Positions 45,250 through 55,189 of a stretch of 64,000 nt of DNA are shown one piece after another (within the stretch, counting starts at the first letter, position 1; each line of letters starts with the position of its first letter). Both the position numbers and the translations under genes were made by a program. The notes beneath the pieces were generated by a model. That model was not told the DNA's origin, did no database searches, and saw nothing but the letters and a program-made list of their open reading frames with translations. Source of the stretch: Echria macrotheca (Eukaryota; Ascomycota; Sordariomycetes; Sordariales; Schizotheciaceae); assembly GCA_030411725.1 (NCBI GenBank), contig MU839843.1, forward strand, positions 248,001-312,000, written 5' to 3'.

Positions 45250-47574
45250 CTAAGCAGCAGTCCCCTGAACCTCAAACTCCCGCACGTTCAACTCAAACCC
45301 GCCCTCACCCCTATTCAACGTCCCAGTCACCCGCACCGTCTTACCCTTCTCACCCGCCAACGCCCCCACCAACCGCTCATACGCCCCCGTCTCCTCCTCA
45401 GAAACCGGCTTCCTCTGTTTGCTCCCAACATCCCACCGCAAATTACTCCCCTCCCCAAACGGCGCCAGCACCACCTCCGGCCTCTTACCCGTCCCCTCCA
45501 TCACCAACGTTCTCTCAGCCCGCTCCACGACACCCCCCTCGATCGTAACCTCAACCCCGCGAATCTCATAAGACCGGTTGAGATACCTCGCAAACTCCTC
45601 CCTCAACAAATCAATATCCGGAAGCCCCTCGCGGTCCCTGAGATAAATATACGCGAGCGAATCTTCTTGGCTAGGAAGCGGATCGACGACTTCAATGGCG
45701 TCGATCGAGTTGAGCGCGCTGTAGGCGCCGCCCCAGCAGACGCCTAGGCCGTAGGGGCAGATGGGGGTTATCCCCAGCACGACGGGCGGGCGGTTTTGTT
45801 CGGATGCTATGGAGGCGCTCATTTCGCGGGGCGTGGGCTGGACTGAGGGGGGAGGGGTGGGGGGTATGGTTGGGGTGGGACTGTCACTGAGGGGGGGCAT
45901 TGCGAAGCCGGCTGGGCCAGTAGTAGAAAACTTGGTTGCGATCCGGACGATGCTCGCGATCGAGGGGACGCCGTTGCTGAGTACAAAAAGCATGTAGTGT
46001 CCCGGTGCGGCGGCGTTGCCGTCCTTGGGCGCCTTGACGGTGATTTGTTGTCCGGTTTGGGTTTTGGTCAGGGACAAAAACGACTGGCTCATGTTCCGGC
46101 AGTGGGTCACGGAGCCCAGGCGGATGAAGGTCACCGCGTCGATGGTCTGGTTCGGGGGGCCGACCTCGACGGTGAAGGTCTGGTCGTAGACGACTTGGTC
46201 GGGACACTTGGTGATGACGGGGCGGGATCCCTTAAAAAGGTAGGGCGGGCTGAAGATCTGCGCGTTGCGGAGGCAGTCCTTCGGGTGGGCGTCGCCGTAC
46301 TCGCCGCCGCCTGCTGATAAGACCGTGGCGTCGGGGAGAAGCAGAGCGGTGCCGTGGTAGCAGCGGTCGAAGGACTCCTCGTTCATCGCCTTCCACGAGC
46401 GCTGGCCCGTCTTGATGTCGACGCGCGGATCCCAGAGCTCGGCGACGTGCACCGGCCCGCCCTTTTTGAGGTTGTTGAAGCCCTCGCGCTGCGTCCCGCC
46501 CGTGACGAGGACGGTCCCGTCGGCCAGGATGGTCGCGTTGAACTGTCTGCGCGGGTTGAGCATGTTGCTCAGGGGATCCTTGGTCCAGGCCCACTTCGTC
46601 TTGTCGTCGTTGTTGACGTCGAGGAACTCGACTTCTAGGCTTGGCTTCTCGTTGTCGCTGATGCCGCCGCCCAGGTACATGATCTTGCCGGCGTCGTACA
46701 TGACAGACGGGCAATAGTCGCGGAAGCCCGTCGTGCGTCGGATTCCTGGGTTGCCAGGGTTCGTCCACGCGCCCAGGACCTTGCCGGGCAGTGTCTTGAC
46801 GTCGACGTCCTTGGAAGGGAGGTCCTTCAGGTCGAGCACCATTGTCTCGGGGTTCGGCCCGACCACGACGAGCTGACCCTTGGGCGTCAGGTGCACGCGC
46901 GGATAGTTGGGGAAGAACTGCTGCTGCAGCTCGACCCAGGCTGTGGGCTGGGCCGTGCCGTTGTCCGCCGGCCAGATCTGGGGGATCTGGTTCTGGCCGT
47001 CTGGCCCGCCTTGACCGGACAGCACGATAACACGGCCATCGCCGAGCGTGAGCGCCGAGGGGTACCAGCGACCGCGGTTCATGTCGAGCTTGGGAGTGAA
47101 CTGGTTGGTCTTCCAGTCGTACACGCAGGTCCGCTTCTCCCCGTTGCCGTCCTTGATGTGGCCGCCGAAGATGATGACCTGCCCGTCCGGGAGGAGAGTG
47201 TGGCCGCCGCAGAACAGGTTGACCGTTTGCAGGCCGACAGAGGGCACGTTTTCCTTGGGAATGCCGGCCGAGGTTTGGGCGGTTACGCCGGGGGCTTCAT
47301 TGCTGGTGGGAATGCTTTCCTTGGTCGCAAGGTCCAAGACAAATGTTTTTGTGAAGCGTTCATCGAGATTCCTCGGCCAAGTTTTGAATCCGGGGTTCTC
47401 GCTGTCGCCGTCGAACGGCCCCTGGGTTGGAGGAGTCTCGCCGAGGGTGGAATCCTCACGTCGGCCCCAGTACAGGATCTTTTTGTTGGGCAGCAGAGTG
47501 GCGTGGACCATCACAGTTTTGAGATTGAATGGCGCACTCCATTCTCCCCCGATCTGTCGGTCCAGTGTCGGCAT
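45250..47574 (-). CDS. AA5 copper-radical oxidase-like protein (glyoxal/galactose oxidase type)
   Basis: A single 774-codon frame. The N-terminal ~550 residues are the kelch beta-propeller of the galactose/glyoxal oxidase family, ending in a DUF1929-type domain. Candidate active-site residues are all present: Cys122 (NLFCGGH) and Tyr171 (GRWYPSAL) for the Tyr-Cys cofactor, Tyr406-His407 (RCYHGTALL) and His491 (VTHCRNMSQSF). Two features are odd. There is no signal peptide, as the protein starts MPTLDRQIGGEW. And a Pro/Thr-rich linker is followed by an extra C-terminal region of about 190 residues with no recognised fold. The protein may be cytosolic; reactions would yield H2O2 from aldehydes or alcohols. 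It is divergent from the MFS gene. Confidence 0.88.
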   Translation of the reverse strand: MPTLDRQIGGEWSAPFNLKTVMVHATLLPNKKILYWGRREDSTLGETPPTQGPFDGDSENPGFKTWPRNLDERFTKTFVLDLATKESIPTSNEAPGVTAQTSAGIPKENVPSVGLQTVNLFCGGHTLLPDGQVIIFGGHIKDGNGEKRTCVYDWKTNQFTPKLDMNRGRWYPSALTLGDGRVIVLSGQGGPDGQNQIPQIWPADNGTAQPTAWVELQQQFFPNYPRVHLTPKGQLVVVGPNPETMVLDLKDLPSKDVDVKTLPGKVLGAWTNPGNPGIRRTTGFRDYCPSVMYDAGKIMYLGGGISDNEKPSLEVEFLDVNNDDKTKWAWTKDPLSNMLNPRRQFNATILADGTVLVTGGTQREGFNNLKKGGPVHVAELWDPRVDIKTGQRSWKAMNEESFDRCYHGTALLLPDATVLSAGGGEYGDAHPKDCLRNAQIFSPPYLFKGSRPVITKCPDQVVYDQTFTVEVGPPNQTIDAVTFIRLGSVTHCRNMSQSFLSLTKTQTGQQITVKAPKDGNAAAPGHYMLFVLSNGVPSIASIVRIATKFSTTGPAGFAMPPLSDSPTPTIPPTPPPSVQPTPREMSASIASEQNRPPVVLGITPICPYGLGVCWGGAYSALNSIDAIEVVDPLPSQEDSLAYIYLRDREGLPDIDLLREEFARYLNRSYEIRGVEVTIEGGVVERAERTLVMEGTGKRPEVVLAPFGEGSNLRWDVGSKQRKPVSEEETGAYERLVGALAGEKGKTVRVTGTLNRGEGGFELNVREFEVQGTAA

Positions 47575-48674
47575 CTTGTCAAGTGGCAGGCGATGAGTCG
47601 GGTAACTAATGGGCGGAAAGAGTGATCACAATGTGTTGGATGAGCCTGGGTGTGGAAAGACTTGGGTGTAAGTTGGAGTCTTGGGAAGGGATGACTCGGT
47701 TTAAACACTCGCGCTCGTCTGCTATCTGATTGCAAAAGAGCCATTCGAGTTCTCCGGTCCTCCTATTCAGCCTCCTCCACTCTCTTGGCCTCGAGCGAAA
47801 GGCTGCATGACACTAGCCTCGACTTTCGGAGTGCCGTGTAAAGCAGTCATCTCAGCTACCTAGCCAAGCCCAAAGTGGCACGTTTTCCCCCTCATATCGT
47901 GGTTATAGACGAATCACGCACACAGGATAAGCTTGTAAGGTGTAGACCTATGCATGGTGAGCCGGGCTGTGCATGCCTGAAGACTGGGTGATAGTGCCGT
48001 GTGCGACGATAAGCCTAGACCGGTTGGCCAGCTCTCAGCCAGCCACCAACAGAAGACAGAGGTTCTCAGCCCGTAGAATAAGCAGAATACAGCCTTGAGA
48101 CCGGCAGATGAGCTGCAATTGGTAGGGTGCAGGAGTCTAGACGCCTGTTTGACAGACACCCCGCACGCCAAGACACTGGAAGGTGTCGTCATGTCTGGTT
48201 GGATATCACTAAGGTCTAGTAAGACACACGATATCCCGCTTATCATTGAGCTTGAAGAGTTACGTATTCGTTCGTAGGGATGTGGCGGAGCTACAAAGTG
48301 GTTTGATGTGCTATGGAGGTGAGATGAGTGAAAACTCGGCTTATTCGATGTGGTGGTTGGAAACGACGCCGATATGGGTCCAGGTACGGAATACACCAAC
48401 ACAGGGTCCTTCAACATTGTAGAAAGCCATCACTAGACGGAGAGGGGTAATGATACGATATTTCGAGCATCTCTTTCAAATCTTACCTCAAGGTGGTCCT
48501 AAATCTCCTGAACAAGGATGGAAGTTGTTCGTACAGTAAATAACCCTAACCCGTTATGCCGCAATGCTTGGCGTGGACGCTCCACACCAGACAACGCAGC
48601 AACCACGCGTTGGCCAGCTGAACAACTTCCAACATCCAACATCCAACCTTACCCAAGAAGTCGCGGACGGCACC
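47575..48674. other. Divergent promoter region, AA5 oxidase / sugar transporter
   Basis: About 1 kb between divergent genes. No supported coding frame, apart from an alternative upstream start for the transporter at 48564. Confidence 0.6.
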
Positions 48675-50240
48675 ATGTCCCCCACGACGCGCCTCGAGGG
48701 CGCCACCCTCGTGGCGCTAATTACGTCTGTTTGCAGCGCAGGCTTCCTCCTGTTTGGCTACGACCAAGGCGTAATGTCAGGCGTCGTGATTTCCCCTTCC
48801 TGGCTCGCCGCCATGGGTCGTCCCTCGGACCTCGAAATCGGCACCATCACGGCCATCTACAACGTCGGCGCCGTCGCGGGCGCCATCCTCGCCTCCATAT
48901 TCGGGGAAACTCTCGGTCGCAAGCGCACCCTCCTCCTCGGCGCCGCGCTCGTCTGCGTCGGTGGACTTGGCATGGGCCTTGCGCCCGACAGGATGTGGTT
49001 CATGGCCACGCGGGTTGTCGTCGGCGTCGGGATCGGTTTTACTACCTCCGTGACGCCCGTTTATCAAGCCGAGGTGAGCGCGCATGCGCAGAGGGGATGG
49101 CAGGTCTGTTGCCAGTTGACGACGATGCTGGTCGGGCTGCTGCTGGCGTACTGCATCAACTACGGCTGGTATTTCCACCCGGGCGCCGCCCAGTGGCGCG
49201 TTCCCCTGGCTTTCCAATGTGTGTTTGCCACTTACATATTGGCTCTTACGCCGTTCCTGCCCGATACGCCGCGGTGGCTGGCTAGTCATCATGCCGAGGA
49301 CGATGACAGCGGACTGCGCGTTCTTGCCAGGTTGCGCGGCAGGAGCGAGGACGACGCCACGGTGAGGAAAGAGATGGACGAGATCCGCGGGGCACTGGCG
49401 GCGGAGAGCAAGGCCCACGGCACCTGGGGCGATTTGTTCCGGTCCAACGGGGTGAGCGCCGACAAGCGGTTTTATCTCGCGGTTGGCATCCAGTTCATGC
49501 AGCAGATGTCAGGGATTAACATCATCACGTACTTCGCACCGTTGCTCTTCCGGACGGCCCTTGGGATGGGCCAGGAGGATGCATTGCTGCTGGGTTGTTT
49601 TACACAGCTCTGGTATGTGCTGGCGTCGTTTGTGACGTGGTACACGATCGACCGGGTAGGACGACGGAAGCTTCTTATCACCATGGCCGTCGGCATGGGT
49701 CTGGTGCTCGTCGGGGAGGCTGTGTCGACGGCGGCCGGCACGCGGGCAGGCGCCATTGCGGCCGTGGTATTTTTGTTCCTCTTTGAGGCGTGCTTCACCT
49801 GGGGATGGATGGCCTGCGTGTGGATCTACCCGCCCGAGATCCTCCCGCTGAAGATCCGCGCAAAGGGGTCAGCTCTCGCGGCAGCGGCCGATTTCATTGG
49901 AAACTGGGTGGTGGTCGAGGTGACTCCCGTTGGCATCACCAAAATGGGCTGGCGGTTTTATCTCGTTTGGGCCGGCTTCAACCTGATCAACGCAGTCATC
50001 GTGTGGTTGTTCTACCCAGAAACAGGTGGGCTGATGCTCGAGACGATGGACCATGTGTTCACCAAGGAAATCGACACGGAAACGGTAACACTCGTGCATC
50101 GGCTGCAATGGTCTCGGGTGCGGGTCGCCGCAGAAGCCGTGCAGGCCGCCAAGGCAGGCACAACGCCTCGCAGCGATGCAGAACGAGGACTCCTCGAGGA
50201 GGCAAGCGACACCGAAACCGAGACCGGCCGACAATCTTAA
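48675..50240 (+). CDS. MFS sugar porter
   Basis: One exon of 521 codons from the ATG at 48675, which has a strong CACCATGTC context; an ATG at 48564 would add 37 hydrophilic residues. Sugar-porter signatures are FGYDQGVMSGV in helix 1, GETLGRKR and DRVGRRK in the two inter-helix loops, PDTPRWLA after helix 6, PPEILPLKIRAKG in helix 10 and PETGGLMLE after helix 12 (usually PETKGLTLEE). Twelve membrane helices are evident. It probably imports a hexose, pentose or disaccharide across the plasma membrane; the substrate cannot be read from sequence. The family's cytoplasmic acidic tail is present. Confidence 0.92.
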   Translation: MSPTTRLEGATLVALITSVCSAGFLLFGYDQGVMSGVVISPSWLAAMGRPSDLEIGTITAIYNVGAVAGAILASIFGETLGRKRTLLLGAALVCVGGLGMGLAPDRMWFMATRVVVGVGIGFTTSVTPVYQAEVSAHAQRGWQVCCQLTTMLVGLLLAYCINYGWYFHPGAAQWRVPLAFQCVFATYILALTPFLPDTPRWLASHHAEDDDSGLRVLARLRGRSEDDATVRKEMDEIRGALAAESKAHGTWGDLFRSNGVSADKRFYLAVGIQFMQQMSGINIITYFAPLLFRTALGMGQEDALLLGCFTQLWYVLASFVTWYTIDRVGRRKLLITMAVGMGLVLVGEAVSTAAGTRAGAIAAVVFLFLFEACFTWGWMACVWIYPPEILPLKIRAKGSALAAAADFIGNWVVVEVTPVGITKMGWRFYLVWAGFNLINAVIVWLFYPETGGLMLETMDHVFTKEIDTETVTLVHRLQWSRVRVAAEAVQAAKAGTTPRSDAERGLLEEASDTETETGRQS

Positions 50241-50594
50241 AACTTGTCGGCAGGTAGACCCGAAGGTGTGGGTGGGTGGTGCGGATGACCCCTCCCTTTC
50301 CCCCGCCACCGACCGGCGTCGACTCGAAGATGGGACGGGAATCTGGAATCTGCGGGGGGGCGGGAGCGGGAACACACCGTCCACTCTCGATTTTGACTCG
50401 ATGAACCAACAACCCCGCCTGCGCCTCCGGCAGCCATGTTGAACCCGTCACACCACCGACTCGAAAGAACCACACATTAACGTCGGTGGCTGTGGAACGA
50501 CATACCGGTGTCGCTCGTTTAAAACGCTGACCATGGGCTACCGCACTGTTCCGTTCTCCTCTCTCGTTATGTTGCAATCCAAGTCTTGTCAGTG
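50241..50594. other. Short intergenic region
   Basis: 3' region of the transporter and 5' region of the DPBB gene. No supported feature. Confidence 0.6.
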
Positions 50595-51491
50595 ATGGCG
50601 TCGACCCTCGACGGCGAAGACGGCCTCCCCAAAACGCCGCCGGAGCGAGACCATGCCGGCGCGGCCGCCGAGGCACCGTCGACGCCTCCACTCCAACGGG
50701 TCCGCTACGTGCCCGACTGGGAAATCCCGATCCACCCGCCGAAGCGATCTTTATGGTCCCGCACCGCCCGGTCCGTCCGCCACAGCCGGCTCGCATCCGC
50801 TTTTGCTTTTGCTTCCCACAAAACAAAAAGACCACTCTCCCGATCCCTCATCGCCGGCCCCGGCTCGGCCGACTCCCTCCCGAAAGAACCCACCCCGCCA
50901 TTGACAATCCCCGCCTCAGGCCCGGTCCTACCCACCCACCACGCATCGCCCTCGTCGTTCCACAGCTTCCCCCACCCGGCCTCGCTCAACCGCCGCTCTT
51001 TTTTCCCCTCCTCTTTACTTCCTGCCAAGAAACGCACCCGACTCATTGTGCTGCTCGTCGTCCTCGGAGTCATCATCCTCGTGCTCAGCCTCGGACTGGG
51101 TCTCGGCCTGGGCCTGCATCACACGCTCGTCGACCTCCCCCTCCCCGACGGCGGCGCGCGCGTGCACGAGGGCGAGTTGACCTTTTTTCGGCCTGCGCTG
51201 GGGGCTTGTGGATGGACCAACGGCGATGGGGACGCCGTCTGTGCTGTTGGGCATGAGGTTTTTGATGCGGCCGGGGCGAATGCGGATGGGGGCGGGAATC
51301 CGAATATGAATCCGCTGTGTGGGATGCGCATTCGGGTGAGCAGGCAGGATGGGAATGGGAGTGTTGAGGTTGTGGTTGTGGATCGGTGTGTTGGGTGTGG
51401 CGCGGCGGATTTAGATTTGGGGGTGGGAGTTTATGGGGGGGTGGTTCCCGAGGGGGGAAAGGTTGAAGGGGAGTGGACTTGGGTTCCTTGA
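50595..51491 (+). CDS. Membrane-anchored double-psi beta-barrel (expansin/barwin-like) protein
   Basis: A 298-codon single exon from the ATG at 50595. Residues 1-148 are Pro/Ser-rich and basic, presumably cytoplasmic. Residues 149-174 form a strong transmembrane helix after KKRTR. About 190-298 is a DPBB/RlpA-like domain: GELTFFRPALGACGWTN, DAVCAVGHEVFDA, NPLCGMRIRV and the signature VVVDRCVGCGAADLDL. This predicts a type II membrane protein displaying an expansin-like fold at the cell surface or in a secretory compartment. The domain binds or loosens polysaccharides in relatives; no catalytic claim is made. Confidence 0.8.
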   Translation: MASTLDGEDGLPKTPPERDHAGAAAEAPSTPPLQRVRYVPDWEIPIHPPKRSLWSRTARSVRHSRLASAFAFASHKTKRPLSRSLIAGPGSADSLPKEPTPPLTIPASGPVLPTHHASPSSFHSFPHPASLNRRSFFPSSLLPAKKRTRLIVLLVVLGVIILVLSLGLGLGLGLHHTLVDLPLPDGGARVHEGELTFFRPALGACGWTNGDGDAVCAVGHEVFDAAGANADGGGNPNMNPLCGMRIRVSRQDGNGSVEVVVVDRCVGCGAADLDLGVGVYGGVVPEGGKVEGEWTWVP

Positions 51492-51876
51492 GTTTGAGGT
51501 GGACATGAATGACGTCCATGTGTTTTGGTTGGCGTTTGGTCTCTCTATTTTGTGGTTCGCATGAGGATATTTGGTTGGGGGTGGATTTCGCACGGCGTTT
51601 GAGCGTGATAGGGTCTCACGGTATGCATGTCTGTTTCTCTGTGTTTGCATGTGTTTGCATGTGTTTGCATAGCTGGAAGGAGAACCAACCGCGGGCAGGT
51701 TTGGTTGGCTTGCATTCGGACTTGGGTTTATCTCGTTGTTCGGTTCAGTCTTGATGTTCAGTTTGTTTTATCTGACGAATCTAGGCTCACGAGAGTTCCT
51801 TTGTCCTGCCTTCACCTAGCCCTTGCTCGCTTATAACTCTCACTCGCATATAATCTACGAAAACGGGGTATCTTTA
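51492..51876. other. Intergenic with a 10-bp tandem repeat
   Basis: Converging 3' ends of the DPBB and DUF3176 genes. No coding frame supported. Confidence 0.6.
51641..51670 (+). repeat. 10-bp tandem repeat, three perfect copies
   Basis: GTGTTTGCAT is repeated three times without change. Confidence 0.95.
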
Positions 51877-53752
51877 TCAACTGAGGGCTCTCACAAAATT
51901 ATACCTTTGCCTGGAAGCACCATCTAATCCCGTGTCCGCCTCCAGGCTAACATTCACCCCCTTTGCAAATTTCCCCATCATCTCCAAGCATCCCAAGCCC
52001 TCTTCTTCCATTTCGCGCTCGCAACCTGTGAGCTGATGTGCCACCAATGCCACGCTGCTCCCCTTCCAAATCCTCTCAGTCCAGTTCCTGTGGACCGTAA
52101 TCCCCAATAATAGGCCCACGCAAACCACCAACCCAAGTGGGAGCGCCATCCATCCCCAGCTAACACGCACAAACGTCTCGTCGACCATGGCCCGCCCAAC
52201 CGCCACCTGACTGCCCCCCGCCGTCCGGATCTGGCCGGACAAGCTCGCGGCAATGCTGGCCCACGCGGCCGAGACGTTGCGATACGCCGGCGTCGAGAGC
52301 CCGTCGAGCCCGGAATCCGGATCGGGGAAGCTGCCGCCGAAGTCGTCGTTCCCCGCCGTCTTGGTGACGCTAAAGATGCTCCGCAGCGCGCCCTCGAGCA
52401 TGTGCTGCGCCTGCTGGCTCACGGTAAACATTGGAGGCGGCGGCCTGTCACTTGTTGTTGGCAGGGTGGTTTCGTTGATGTCGTTGTTGTCCCCGGGGGG
52501 CCACATGAGCTGCGACGCATCGCCGGGGAGGGCGGGCGATAGCGGGTACGAGGCCGGAAAATGCGACGCGTGGACGAGGGTGCCGTTGGTCACTCTCATG
52601 GACGGGTCGAAGATTTGGGCGCAGTAGTACATGCCGCATGCCGTCAGCTCGGGCTGCAGGACGGCCAGGTCCAGCGGCGGAAGCGCGATCCCCTCCTGCG
52701 TGAGATCGCGGCCGTTGTCGTACCTGGTCGTGAACGAGAGCACCGTCGACACCCAATACGTGATTTTTGGGTTTATTGTGCTGCCTAGCGCGAGGTTTGT
52801 GCTGGCGATCTTGTTGCGCGTGTACTGGCTCGCATACTCTGCGTGGCGTCCGTTCGCGCCGGGAAGGGACAAGGTCTGGATGTACGCTGCGAGTGAGATG
52901 TCGGGCTTGACCGTGTAGATGCATGCCGTTGTCGAAAAGCTCCAGGCCTGTCCCGGCTCGGCGCTGTTGTTGGGAAATAGAGGGCCTGGCGTGGTGGTGC
53001 AGTTAGGGGCGATGAGCGAGCTGAGGTTCCGACAGGACGAACAGACGCCGAGGGAGGTTACGGGCACGTCCCACTCGCAGGTCGAGGTCGTGCAGTTGTA
53101 CGTGATGTAGTGGTCTCGGGGCGTGTAGAGACTTCCCAGCACAGCCCCGTGTACTGCAGCCGAGCTGATTCTCTTGAGGGATTGCGAGACGGCGATCTCG
53201 GCCACTGCTGTGGGTGATGCGACGTTTCGCGAGGGGAAGGCGAGGATTTGCTGCGAAAACGGATCTGTCGCGAAACAGATGACCGTCAAGAGCGCGCCCA
53301 ACCAAGCCACGAGTCCGGCGGCACGAGGACAGAAGACGAGCCGAGTCGAGCCCCAGGGGCCCCGGCTTGCTTCGTCGAAGCGGTCGAGCATGGACAACGG
53401 ACGCGGCGCCCGGCGGAACTGGAGCCACTTGGACTGGCTGATACACTCGCTGATGGAGAAGAGAAGCGCCGACTTGGAGATGGTCATGCACACGGATATG
53501 ACGGAATTTGGCTGAATCCGGAATACCCAGTCATCAAGTGCCATGCCGTCGATCTTGATCAACATGACCACGGCTGCCACCGTCACCAACGTGCTCAAGG
53601 CCAGCGATGCAGCCTCCCAGGCCCATAATCGACAAACCCAAGTAGTGTGAGGGCAAGGGCCTGGAGTCGTTTCTGCCGGGTCGCTCGTCTCCTCGGCGGT
53701 CACGGTGGTAATCTTTTTTTTCGCCTTCCATATGGTCGATGCGGTCGGACAT
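51877..53752 (-). CDS. DUF3176 fungal membrane protein
   Basis: Exon 1 (53752-53704) starts at an ATG in good context and is joined by a 43-nt intron (GTGACC to CTCCAG) to exon 2 (53660-51877), giving 610 residues. The long frame alone lacks any usable ATG, which supports the intron. DUF3176 features are WAWEAASLALSTLVTVAAVV (first helix), the SQSKWLQFR region, GLVAWLGALLTVICFATDPF followed by QQ, a large Cys-rich, N-glycosylation-rich extracytoplasmic part, and a last helix in MALPLGLVVCVGLLLGITV. The function of the family is unknown. Confidence 0.87.
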
Positions 53753-54358
53753 GGTGGGCAGAAGTGACCCGACGGGAGAGAATACCGAGGAGCTTCTGAA
53801 AGCAACGCATGCAGCCGTTACAAGAACCAGTCAAGGCTTTCCTGTTTCTTATCTCCTTTCTTTATCCACTGTGTGCCTCGGGCCATAGTCGGACGCCACG
53901 GATGGATAGATAATGACGAGGCTGGGTTCCTACTCTGTTCATGGCTTTGGCCAGACTCGGGTGGAATTGCGGCGAGCTCGAAGCAGAAACCACATCAAGA
54001 AGTTGCATCCTTTTGCTTCTGCGGGTGTAAATTAGCACAGCCGAAGCAAAGAGCCTCGCTAGAGAGAATCCAATAGAAGGACAACCTGCACGTATCGTCC
54101 CTTTAGCCTCAAGTATCGACTTCGCCTTTCACGATATTACCTGGTTTTATTCCAAGCCCGAAAATTCAGCCTCACTGTAGGGCTGCAAGCCACCGGACAC
54201 CACCCGCAGTTTGTCTTGACGGACACTTTGTGCTTGGCGGTCATCAACCCCCCCTGCGTAGTGACCTGATAACCCCAAACCCCCTCATCGACTCTTACCA
54301 ACTACATGTGTCTTTTCTTTCCACGGTCTCCCAGCTTGCTTTCGAAAACCTCGTCAAC
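53753..54358. other. Divergent intergenic region
   Basis: Promoters for the DUF3176 gene and the Cys-rich gene. No supported coding frame. Confidence 0.6.
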
Positions 54359-54985
54359 ATGGGTTTTTCCTTCCAACTTTTCATCGTCATACATCTCTTC
54401 CCTCTCCGCGCGATTTCCGAACCCACGACCACGACCACCACCACGGCGCCCCCGAAACCAACACCCATCTACATCGACCACATCCCCGGCTACGCAACGC
54501 TCTCCTCGTGCGCCGAGGTACCGCTGAGCTCGCTGGTGCGGGACATGTGGAACGGGTGCGGCGGCGGGTCCGACCTGACGTCGTACAGCTGCTTCTGCAC
54601 CGACAGCTACAGCAAGTTCCGGTGGGACATCTCGACGTCAGTCAAAAGAAACTGCCCCTCTCTCCCGACGCAGGTCACGAGTGCCGTGGCCGTGTTCGAG
54701 GAGTACTGTGCCAGCGGGACCACGCAGTTGAGACTGGTCACGGCCAAGTCGACTTTGGAGCGTCAGACTTCTTCGGGTGAGATATAACTGGGGTTTTTAT
54801 TTTGTCGGTTGGATATGTTGACACGGCTAGATGCGCCAGCAACGAGTATGCCGTCTCAAGCGTCGGAAGCGACGCAACCTGCGACTACTTCGGGGGCAAC
54901 AGCAAAATCCGCATTTGAACGTGTCGCTGTACTATTTGTACTGTTTATTGGTATGAGTTTGTTGCCGTTAGGGGCTGGTGCGTGA
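54359..54985 (+). CDS. Cys-rich surface protein, probably GPI-anchored
   Basis: Exon 1 (54359-54776) and exon 2 (54831-54985), joined in phase 1 (54-nt intron, GTGAGA to GCTAG), encode 190 residues. A signal peptide of about 20 residues is followed by a Thr/Pro linker, then a six-cysteine module (SSCAEVPLSSLVRDMWNGC, SCFCTDSY, RNCPS, EEYC) reminiscent of CFEM-type domains, which have eight Cys. Exon 2 adds a Ser/Thr/Ala-rich stalk and a hydrophobic C-terminus (VAVLFVLFIGMSLLPLGAGA), as in GPI-anchor signals. Without exon 2 the frame ends at 54787 and the anchor is lost. Confidence 0.75.
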
Positions 54986-55189
54986 GAAACCTCGAGCTAT
55001 CATGTACCATGTAGGAATATCATAAAGGCCTTAATACGTGGTGGACGACTGACCACCCTTCCATCACGCATTTTACTACTAATAGTGATAATAGTAATTC
55101 GATAATAACAAAATGAATAACTATACGGCCCGCTTGTTTGTAATGCTATGGATTTACCGACTGCCACCTCTATTTCTGATCCCCCGAAA

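Noticed and set aside
46891..47625. 244-codon plus-strand ORF
   Set aside because: Antisense to the AA5 oxidase propeller, with repetitive Ala/Val/Arg content and no motifs.
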